A stretch of DNA of 64,000 nt, from NCBI RefSeq assembly GCF_042887685.1, contig NZ_JBHVOS010000012.1:62001-126000 (forward strand), in the 5' to 3' direction. This document shows, piece after piece, positions 58,243 to 64,000 of this stretch (position 1 is the first letter of the stretch; each line of letters starts with the position of its first letter). Below the pieces are notes generated by a model. It did not search any database. It was not told the DNA's origin and saw only the letters and a program-made list of their open reading frames with translations. A program made the position numbers and the translations under genes. This DNA is from Oerskovia sp042887685 (GTDB lineage Bacteria; Actinomycetota; Actinomycetes; Actinomycetales; Cellulomonadaceae).

Positions 58243-58644
58243 GTGAGCCCGCGCGGGGAGCTCCATCACGTCGAGCTGTGGGTCGAGGACCTCGACGCCG
58301 CGGAGAGCTCGTGGGCGTGGCTGCTCGACGAGCTCGGCTACACGCGCTTCCAGACGTGGGCCTCGGGCCAGAGCTGGCTGCGCGGCGCGACGTACATCGT
58401 GCTCGAGGCGAGCCCGGCCGTCCGCGCCGCGAGGCACGACCGCCTGCGCCCGGGCCTCAACCACCTGGCGTTCTCGGGCGGCCGCCGTACCGAGGTCGAC
58501 GACCTGGTGACGCGCGCGGCCGAGCACGGGTGGAGCCTCATGTTCGCCGAGGCGCACCCCTACGCGGGCGGCCCGCAGCACTACGCGGCCTACCTCGAGA
58601 ACGCCGACGGCTTCGAGGTGGAGATCGTCGCCGCCGACGACTGA
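58243..58644 (+). CDS. VOC-family (glyoxalase-like) protein
   Basis: 133 residues from GTG 58243, two bases after the dnaX stop. The pattern ELHHVELWVEDLDAAESSWAWLLDELGYTRF, then GLNHLAFSGG and the final YLENADGFEVEIVA, is that of a glyoxalase/bleomycin-resistance fold. The metal-ligand positions His, His and Glu are present. Substrate unknown. Position between dnaX and recR, on the same strand, suggests co-transcription rather than a shared role. Confidence 0.88.
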   Translation: MSPRGELHHVELWVEDLDAAESSWAWLLDELGYTRFQTWASGQSWLRGATYIVLEASPAVRAARHDRLRPGLNHLAFSGGRRTEVDDLVTRAAEHGWSLMFAEAHPYAGGPQHYAAYLENADGFEVEIVAADD

Positions 58645-58707
58645 CCCGCGGCCCGTGGCGCCCGCGCGGCGGACCGCGGACCCAGCGGCGCCACGTAGGC
58701 TGGGGGC

Positions 58708-59307
58708 GTGTATGAAGGCGCGGTCCAGGACCTGATCGACGAGCTCGGCCGACTCCCCGGGGTCGGCCCCAAGAGTGCCCAACGCATCGCGTTCCACCTC
58801 CTCGCGGCCGACGCCGCGGACGTTCGGAGGCTCGCCGACGCGCTCACCGAGGTCAAGCTGCGCGTGCGCTTCTGCGAGATCTGCGGCAACGTCGCGGAGT
58901 CCGAGCAGTGCCGCATCTGCCGAGACCCCCGACGCTCCGCCGAGGTGATCTGCGTCGTCGAGGAACCCAAGGACGTCGTCGCGATCGAGCGCACGCGCGA
59001 GTTCCGCGGCAAGTACCACGTGCTCGGCGGGGCCATCAACCCCATCGACAACGTCGGCCCCGACGACCTGCGCATCCGCGAGCTCCTCACGCGGCTCGCC
59101 GACGGCGCGGTCCAGGAGGTCATCCTCGCGATGGACCCCAACGTCGAGGGCGAGGCCACGGCCACCTACCTCACGCGCATGCTCTCGCCCATGGGGCTGC
59201 GTGTGTCCCGCCTGGCGTCCGGACTGCCGGTGGGTGGAGACTTGGAGTACGCCGACGAGGTGACGCTCGGGCGGGCGTTCGAGGGACGGAGGGTCGTCAG
59301 TGGTTGA
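58708..59307 (+). CDS. recR: Recombination mediator protein RecR
   Basis: 199 residues from GTG 58708. With RecO and RecF it loads RecA at gaps in DNA. The helix-hairpin-helix LGRLPGVGPKSAQRIAFHLL lies at about 12-31, the zinc finger CEICGNVAESEQCRIC at about 57-72, and the Toprim domain EVICVVEEPKDVVAIERT to EVILAMDPNVEGEATATYL follows. The C-terminal SRLASGLPVGGDLEYADEVTLGRAFEGRR is typical. Placement after dnaX is a widely conserved order. Its stop overlaps the next gene start by eight bases. Confidence 0.97.
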   Translation: MYEGAVQDLIDELGRLPGVGPKSAQRIAFHLLAADAADVRRLADALTEVKLRVRFCEICGNVAESEQCRICRDPRRSAEVICVVEEPKDVVAIERTREFRGKYHVLGGAINPIDNVGPDDLRIRELLTRLADGAVQEVILAMDPNVEGEATATYLTRMLSPMGLRVSRLASGLPVGGDLEYADEVTLGRAFEGRRVVSG

Positions 59308-59875
59308 GACCGAAGAGGCCGTGGGGTCGGACCTGCGGTCCGTCGCGGCCTCGGTGTCCGCGCAGGCGCGCACCTTCCTCACGACGACCGCCGAGGTCGC
59401 CTCCGGTGCCGCCCCGGAGGCGGCGATCCCGCTGCTGCTCCTCGCGACCTCCGACCTGCTGGCCGTGGGCGCGCGGCTGGGCGCGATGATGGACGTCGTC
59501 CCGGACCAGCGCTTCGAGCCTGACGCCGGGCCCGAGACCGACCTCGACCCGTTGCGCGAGGGCCTGGCCCGGCTGCTCGACGGCCTCGACGACTACCCGG
59601 AGATCGAGGACCCGGTACTCGGTGCGGTCGTCGGGCAGGCGTCCGTGTCCGGGGACATCGCGTGCATCGCCGAGGCGCTGGCCAAGGGGCTCCAGCACTA
59701 CGACTCGGGCCAGGAGCTCGAGGCCCTGTGGTGGTGGCAGTTCTCCTACCTGTCCCTGTGGGGCGAGCGCGCCGCGAGCGCCCTGCGCGTCCTGCAGCTC
59801 GTGCTCGCGCACCTGCGCCTCGACGTCGAGGACGACGTCGCGGCCGAGGCGGAGTACGACGCTCTGCACTCCTGA
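59300..59875 (+). CDS. DUF5063 protein
   Basis: 191 residues from GTG 59300, overlapping recR. Helical throughout, with LGAMMDVVPDQRFEPDAGPETDLDPLREGLARLLDGLDDYPEI and SGDIACIAEALAKGLQHYDSGQELEALWWWQFSYLSLWGERAASALRVL. The EALWWWQFSY..LWG.RA stretch is the family hallmark. Function unknown, but it is regularly found behind recR in actinobacteria, as far as I recall. The last bases with the stop codon are the first unit of a 16-base tandem duplication (59864-59895). Confidence 0.88.
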   Translation: MVETEEAVGSDLRSVAASVSAQARTFLTTTAEVASGAAPEAAIPLLLLATSDLLAVGARLGAMMDVVPDQRFEPDAGPETDLDPLREGLARLLDGLDDYPEIEDPVLGAVVGQASVSGDIACIAEALAKGLQHYDSGQELEALWWWQFSYLSLWGERAASALRVLQLVLAHLRLDVEDDVAAEAEYDALHS

Positions 59876-59895
59876 CCCGCTGCACTCCTGACCCG
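59864..59895. repeat. 16-bp tandem duplication spanning the DUF5063 stop
   Basis: CTGCACTCCTGACCCG occurs twice head to tail without mismatch. The first copy contains the stop codon, so the protein is unaffected. This looks like a recent replication-slippage duplication. Confidence 0.85.
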
Positions 59896-59931
59896 CCTCG
59901 GCCCGTGCCGACGGGCAGCTCCGAGAGACGC

Positions 59932-59965
59932 GGGGAGGGCGCGGCCCGCCGGCCGCGCCCTCCCC
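59932..59965. terminator. Hairpin between DUF5063 gene and the convergent permease
   Basis: GGGGAGGGCGCGGCC pairs perfectly with GGCCGCGCCCTCCCC around a 4-nt loop, between two convergent stop codons. A bidirectional terminator. Confidence 0.8.
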
Positions 59966-60032
59966 GACGTCCTTGCCCGGTCCGTCCGTGGCCTCCGCGC
60001 CCTGACGGGCACCGGCAGACGGAGCCACCGGC

Positions 60033-61175
60033 TCAGGCCACGCGCGTCCCACGGGGCAGCTTCGCGGACGGCACCCGCAGGCGGCGCACCGCCAGGACCA
60101 CGCCACCGGCACCGAGGAGCAGGTTCGCGCCGAGGCCCCACGGCCACACGGCGGAGTCGTCCGGCTCCGGTGCGTCGACGGGGCTCGCACCCCCACCGCA
60201 CCAGTCCTGCTCGGGGGCGGGGCCCGTCCGTGCGGCGCGGACGCCTGCGCGGATCAGCGACAGCGGGTCGGACGCCGAGTAGAACGGGTCGCCGTCGTCC
60301 GCGTGCGTGGGCTCGGGGGCCGCGTCGGCGACGATCACGAACGGGTTGACCGCGAGGAGCCACCAGGTCCTCTCGGTGTGGACCTGCGGGACCGTCATGG
60401 TCTCCCAGACGCACTCGGGTATGTCGGTGGACTCCCAGTCGTGGTCGGAGGGGACGGTCCAGACCTGGATCCTGCTGTCCTGGGTGACCAGCGGGGTCGT
60501 GAGCCCGAACAGGATCAGGCTGACGACCGTGAGGCCCGCGACCGTCAGGTACGTCAGCACCGCGGAGCCCGAGGTCTTGGTCGTGAGCGCCGAGAACCCG
60601 AGCCCGATCGCGCAGACCACGGCGAGGAGCACCGCGAGGAGCAGGATCGTCGTGACGAGCGACAGGAACGAGACACCGCCCGCCACGAGCGCCCACGCGA
60701 TGAACGGGATGCTCACGACGAGGAACGCGAGCGCCGCGGTCCAGGCCGCGACGAGCTTCCCGACGACGATCTCCGCCGCGGTCAGCAGCGTCACCTGGAG
60801 CGTCGCGAGGGTGCCGGCGTTCCGGTCCCCGTTGATGGCGGAGGCGCTGAGCGTCGGTGCGACGAGGAGCCCGAGGAACAGGACGAAGAACACCACTGCG
60901 CCGAAGATGACGGGGCCGAACGCGACGTCGTCGGTGCCGGGGGACCAGGCCGTCAGAGCGCCCGAGGTCAGGAGCGTGATGCCTCCGACGACCACGAACC
61001 ACACGACGAGCGCGATCTTCCACCGGGTCGAGCGCACGCGCTGACGCAGCTCGAGCGTCGCGACGGTCCTGATCCCGTGCCACGACAGGGCCCAGTCGCC
61101 GCGGTTCGCGGGCGGGCTCGCCGGTGTCGTCGGGTCCGTCTCGGCGGGGGTGAGGGGGTGCTGCAGGATGCTCAT
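60033..61175 (-). CDS. ABC-2 type transporter permease
   Basis: 380 residues from ATG 61175, overlapping the ATPase stop (ATGA). A cytoplasmic start of about 45 residues with VATLELRQRVRSTRWKIAL leads to six or seven membrane helices. The motif INGDRNAGTLATLQVTLLTAAEIVVGKLVAAW lies in the first cytoplasmic loop and is the usual ABC-2 permease signature. An outside Cys/Trp-rich loop (ESTDIPECVWETMTVP, EQDWCGGGASPVD) is unusual for the family. Substrate unknown. Confidence 0.87.
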   Translation of the reverse strand: MSILQHPLTPAETDPTTPASPPANRGDWALSWHGIRTVATLELRQRVRSTRWKIALVVWFVVVGGITLLTSGALTAWSPGTDDVAFGPVIFGAVVFFVLFLGLLVAPTLSASAINGDRNAGTLATLQVTLLTAAEIVVGKLVAAWTAALAFLVVSIPFIAWALVAGGVSFLSLVTTILLLAVLLAVVCAIGLGFSALTTKTSGSAVLTYLTVAGLTVVSLILFGLTTPLVTQDSRIQVWTVPSDHDWESTDIPECVWETMTVPQVHTERTWWLLAVNPFVIVADAAPEPTHADDGDPFYSASDPLSLIRAGVRAARTGPAPEQDWCGGGASPVDAPEPDDSAVWPWGLGANLLLGAGGVVLAVRRLRVPSAKLPRGTRVA

Positions 61176-62278
61176 CGACGCTCCTCCTCGAGGGCGAGGT
61201 AGGCCTGTTCGAGGATGCCCCCGGCGGGGGCGCTCGCGACCACGGGGACCCCGGCGACGACCGCGTCGCGCAGGAGTGCCGCGGCCGAGGCGTCGCTGTC
61301 GAGGTCGACGAGCGCGGCGCCGTCGGGCTCGGTGCCGAACACGACCCCCGCCCCGGTGAGCCAGGCGTGCAGCCCGGACGGGTCGAGCGCGCGCACGCGC
61401 CACGTGCGGCGCGTCGTCGCGGCCTCGCCCACGGTCTCCGACGCGACGGTGCGCCCGCGCGAGAGGAACACGGCGTCGTCGGCCATCTCGTCGAGCTCGG
61501 TCAGGACGTGGCTCGAGATGAGGACGGTCTTGCCGCGCGCGGCCAGGTCGCGCACGAGCACCCGCAGGTCGACGCGCGAGCGCGGGTCGAGGCCGCTCGC
61601 GGGCTCGTCGAGCAGCAGCACGTCAGGATCGTGGACCAGGGCGCGAGCGAGCCCGAGGCGCTGCTTCTGCCCGCGGGACAGGACGCTCGCGGGCCGGTCG
61701 GCGTACTCCTCGAGGTGCACCAGGGCCAGCAGCTCGGCTGCGCGGGCAGCCCCCGCGGCGGCGGGCAGGCGGTAGGCCGCCGCGATCGTCGTGAGCACCT
61801 CCCGGGTCGTGAGGGAGTCCCACGTGCCGAACGCGTCGGGCATCCACCCGGTGCGGGCACGGGCCGCGAAGCTCTGCGTGACCGGGTCGAAGCCCGCGAC
61901 ACGGACGCTGCCGGTGTCCGGGGTGAGGAGCCCCGCGAGCACGAGCAGGAGCGTCGTCTTGCCCGAGCCGTTGGGCCCGACCAGGGCCGTCACCCGGCCC
62001 GGGCGTGCCACGAGGTCCACGCCGTCGACCGCGCGCACCGCCCCGAACGCGCGCCGCACGCCCTGGGCGACGATCCCGCCCGGGGTGGTGGCGCCGTCGG
62101 GCAGGGGCTCGGGCGTCTCCGGTGCGCGCGCGGGCCCGGCCTTCTCCGGCCCGACGGCGTCGCGCCCGTCCGGCGCGGACCGTCCCGACGCGGGCACGTC
62201 CGGTGCGGGACGGGGGTCGGTGTCGTCGGGTGGTCGGTGGTCTTCTGGTTCCCCCTGGGGAGCCCCTGTGCTCGTCAT
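61172..62278 (-). CDS. ABC transporter ATPase
   Basis: 368 residues from ATG 62278. An acidic, Pro-rich N-terminal 65 residues precede the ATPase; the region carries two copies of the GCCCGACGGCG word (residues around 37-43 and 58-64). Walker A GPNGSGKTT near 101, the signature LSRGQKQRLGLARALVHDPDVLLLDEPASGLDP (LSRGQ for LSGGQ) and H-loop VLISSHVLTELDEM. A 90-residue C-terminal domain closes the protein. It powers the permease downstream. Its start region faces the TSUP gene with 103 bases between. Confidence 0.9.
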   Translation of the reverse strand: MTSTGAPQGEPEDHRPPDDTDPRPAPDVPASGRSAPDGRDAVGPEKAGPARAPETPEPLPDGATTPGGIVAQGVRRAFGAVRAVDGVDLVARPGRVTALVGPNGSGKTTLLLVLAGLLTPDTGSVRVAGFDPVTQSFAARARTGWMPDAFGTWDSLTTREVLTTIAAAYRLPAAAGAARAAELLALVHLEEYADRPASVLSRGQKQRLGLARALVHDPDVLLLDEPASGLDPRSRVDLRVLVRDLAARGKTVLISSHVLTELDEMADDAVFLSRGRTVASETVGEAATTRRTWRVRALDPSGLHAWLTGAGVVFGTEPDGAALVDLDSDASAAALLRDAVVAGVPVVASAPAGGILEQAYLALEEERR

Positions 62279-62381
62279 GGCGCCGAGCGTAGCGGTGCGG
62301 GGAGACCGGCCGTGCCTGCCCGACCGGTCGGGGACGGGACCGCACCCCGGTGACCTCTCCGCCGTCGTGCGAGACTGCCGT

Positions 62382-63251
62382 GTGACCTGGGACCTCGCCG
62401 CGACGCTTCCTCTCGTGGCGCACGCGCCGCTCGCCGCTGGCGACGGGATCGTGCTGCCCGGCTCGGGCGGGCTCGAGCTCGACCTCCTGACGATCGCCCT
62501 CCTGGTCCTCGCGGGCCTGACCGCCGGCTGGATCGACGCCGTGGTCGGCGGGGGCGGGCTCGTCCAGCTCCCCGCGCTGCTGCTCGTGCCCGGGATCAGC
62601 CCGGTCCAGGCGCTCGCGACCAACAAGCTCGCGAGCATCATGGGCACGTCCGTGAGCGCGACGACGTACTACCGGCGCGTGGGGCCGGACCTGCGGACCG
62701 CCGGGCCCATGGCGCTCGCGGCGCTCGTGGGGGCCGTGGGTGGTGCGGCGCTCGCGTCGAAGATCCCCGCCGAGCTGTTCAAGCCGATCATCCTCGTCGT
62801 CCTGATCGCCGTGGCGGTCTACACGATCGCCAAGCCGAAGCTGGGGCACACGACCGACCTGCGCTGGGAGGGCAACGGGCACCGGTGGGCCGCGGCGGGG
62901 ATCGGGCTCGTGATCGGGTTCTACGACGGGCTGCTCGGCCCCGGGACGGGGACGTTCTTCGTCATCTCGCTCGTGAGCATCCTGGGGTACGCGTTCCTGC
63001 CCGCGTCGGCGCTCGCGAAGATCGCCAACTTCGCGACCAACGCCGGGGCGCTCATCTTCTTCGTGCCGTACGGCGCGGTGCTGTGGGGCCTGGGGCTCGC
63101 GATCGGGGCCGCGAACCTGCTCGGCGCGTACATCGGGGCACGCATGGCCGTGGCCAGGGGCAGCGGGTTCGTGCGGGTCGTGTTCGTGGTCGTGGTGGGC
63201 GCCCTCATCTGCAAGCTGGGGTACGACGTCGTCACGAGCCTGGGGGAGTGA
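62382..63251 (+). CDS. TSUP-family (TauE/SafE) membrane carrier
   Basis: 289 residues from GTG 62382. Eight membrane helices in two related halves. The motifs AGWIDAVVGGGGLVQLPALLL and GFYDGLLGPGTGTFF are the paired family signatures. The family exports or imports sulfur-containing anions such as sulfoacetate or sulfite, or organic acids. No sulfonate genes are adjacent, so the substrate is unknown. It is divergent from the ABC ATPase gene. Confidence 0.92.
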   Translation: MTWDLAATLPLVAHAPLAAGDGIVLPGSGGLELDLLTIALLVLAGLTAGWIDAVVGGGGLVQLPALLLVPGISPVQALATNKLASIMGTSVSATTYYRRVGPDLRTAGPMALAALVGAVGGAALASKIPAELFKPIILVVLIAVAVYTIAKPKLGHTTDLRWEGNGHRWAAAGIGLVIGFYDGLLGPGTGTFFVISLVSILGYAFLPASALAKIANFATNAGALIFFVPYGAVLWGLGLAIGAANLLGAYIGARMAVARGSGFVRVVFVVVVGALICKLGYDVVTSLGE

Positions 63252-63280
63252 GGGGGGCGCGAGGAGGGGCCACCCGCCGC

Positions 63281-63335
63281 CGAGAACGGGGTTGAGGCCG
63301 CGACCGGGCTCGGGACGGCCTCAACCCCGTTCTCG
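63281..63335. terminator. Perfect 20-bp hairpin after the TSUP gene
   Basis: CGAGAACGGGGTTGAGGCCG pairs with its exact complement around a 15-nt loop, 30 bases after the stop. The rest of 63252-63475 shows a possible -10 TATCAT near 63402 for the aspartokinase gene and no further gene. Confidence 0.8.
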
Positions 63336-63475
63336 ACCCCGGCCACCGGCTGGGGGTGGTCGCATCCTGGGCCTCCTCCCGGAGGCGCCGGGCGCCGGGC
63401 TATCATCGAGCGACTCGACAAACACCCGGCGGGCCGTTGAGAGAGACGGAGGCCGGCGACGTAACGGAGCAGCAA

Positions 63476-64000
63476 GTGGCACTTGTCGTGCAGAAGTACG
63501 GTGGCTCGTCGGTGGCTGATGCGGAGAGCATCAAGCGGGTGGCGAAGCGCATCGCAGAGACAAAGCGGGCCGGGCACGACGTGGTCGTCGTGGTCTCGGC
63601 CATGGGTGACACGACGGACGAGCTCATCGATCTCGCCCAGCAGGTCACCCCCCTCCCTCCCCAGCGCGAGATGGACATCCTGCTCACGGCAGGTGAGCGC
63701 ATCTCGATGTCGCTCCTGGCGATGGCGATCAACAACCTCGGTGTGAAGGCGAAGTCGTTCACGGGCCAGCAGGCCGGCGTGATCACGGACGCCGTGCACG
63801 GCAAGGCGCACATCGTCGACGTCGTCCCGCACCGCATCCGCGAGACCGTCGAGAAGGGCTCGGTCGCGATCGTCGCCGGGTTCCAGGGCGTCACGCAGAG
63901 CACCAACGACGTGACGACGCTCGGACGCGGCGGCTCGGACACCACGGCCGTGGCGCTCGCGGCGGGCCTGAGCGCCGACGTGTGCGAGATCTACACCGAC
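63476..64000 (+). CDS. lysC: Aspartate kinase, 3' end cut by the window edge
   Basis: First 175 residues from GTG 63476, after AACGGAGC. It phosphorylates aspartate, the first step towards lysine, threonine and methionine. The N-terminal VVQKYGGSSVAD is the invariant nucleotide-binding start. DVVVVVSAMGDTTDELIDLA, LTAGERISMSLLAMAINNLG, FTGQQAGVITD and the substrate motif TTLGRGGSDTTAVALAAGL are all seen. The missing part should hold the regulatory ACT domains; an internal start for the small subunit, as in Corynebacterium, cannot be checked here. Confidence 0.96.
   Translation, partial: MALVVQKYGGSSVADAESIKRVAKRIAETKRAGHDVVVVVSAMGDTTDELIDLAQQVTPLPPQREMDILLTAGERISMSLLAMAINNLGVKAKSFTGQQAGVITDAVHGKAHIVDVVPHRIRETVEKGSVAIVAGFQGVTQSTNDVTTLGRGGSDTTAVALAAGLSADVCEIYTD

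Noticed and set aside
1..64000. Prophage, IS element, integrase or plasmid origin
   Set aside because: No transposase, recombinase, capsid, terminase or Rep motifs were seen; codon use is uniform.

Overview
The window is a 64 kb piece of a very GC-rich actinobacterial chromosome, probably from the order Micrococcales near Cellulomonadaceae/Promicromonosporaceae. That placement is an inference from codon use, GTG starts and gene content (dnaX-recR-ask order, SRP RNA, IdeR-type iron box, FMN riboswitch before a PnuC-family riboflavin carrier). No phage, plasmid, IS element or CRISPR array was seen. Both edges cut genes: lepB on the left and aspartokinase on the right.

Layout. 0-8 kb: lepB, a deacetylase-like lipoprotein and a Nudix hydrolase on plus; an AztD-like metal-binding lipoprotein behind a Fur/Zur-type palindrome on minus; an ABC-2 transporter; a two-component pair. 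8-13 kb: a hyaluronan-synthase-like GT2 with a nucleotide-sugar dehydrogenase, a 56-residue membrane peptide, a GntR regulator and a GT87-type mannosyltransferase. 13-16 kb: acyl-CoA dehydrogenase and thiolase. 16-21 kb: a nucleoside-salvage operon (MFS carrier, nucleoside hydrolase, UTRA-GntR regulator, ribokinase). 21-27 kb: FMN riboswitch plus ribM, a TetR regulator, DUF1684, a GNAT enzyme, small membrane proteins and a methyltransferase. 27-31 kb: the Hen1-Pnkp RNA-repair operon. 31-36.3 kb: an AraC regulator and an IdeR-box siderophore ABC importer, bounded on both sides by near-identical 51-bp palindromes. 36-45.8 kb: a TetR regulator and ABC exporter with a palindromic operator, two F420-type oxidoreductases around a short tandem repeat, an NCS2 uracil permease, a GNAT enzyme, a LytR_C protein and its small partner. 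45.9-49.4 kb: an ABC-2 exporter with a TetR regulator. 49.6-51.6 kb: PspC, a lipoprotein, tRNA-Ser and SRP RNA. 51.7-55.3 kb: a methionine importer metQ-metN-metI behind a long leader carrying a Cys-rich 36-codon leader peptide and a foldable RNA segment. 55.3-64 kb: dnaX, a VOC protein, recR, DUF5063, another ABC-2 transporter, a TSUP carrier and aspartokinase.

The least explained features are non-coding: the metQNI leader (51.78-52.22 kb), the paired 51-bp palindromes around the siderophore cassette, and a recurring GCCCGACGGCG word. I count at least 18 exact copies of this word on the two strands; some pair up as intergenic hairpins and others lie in flexible protein linkers.
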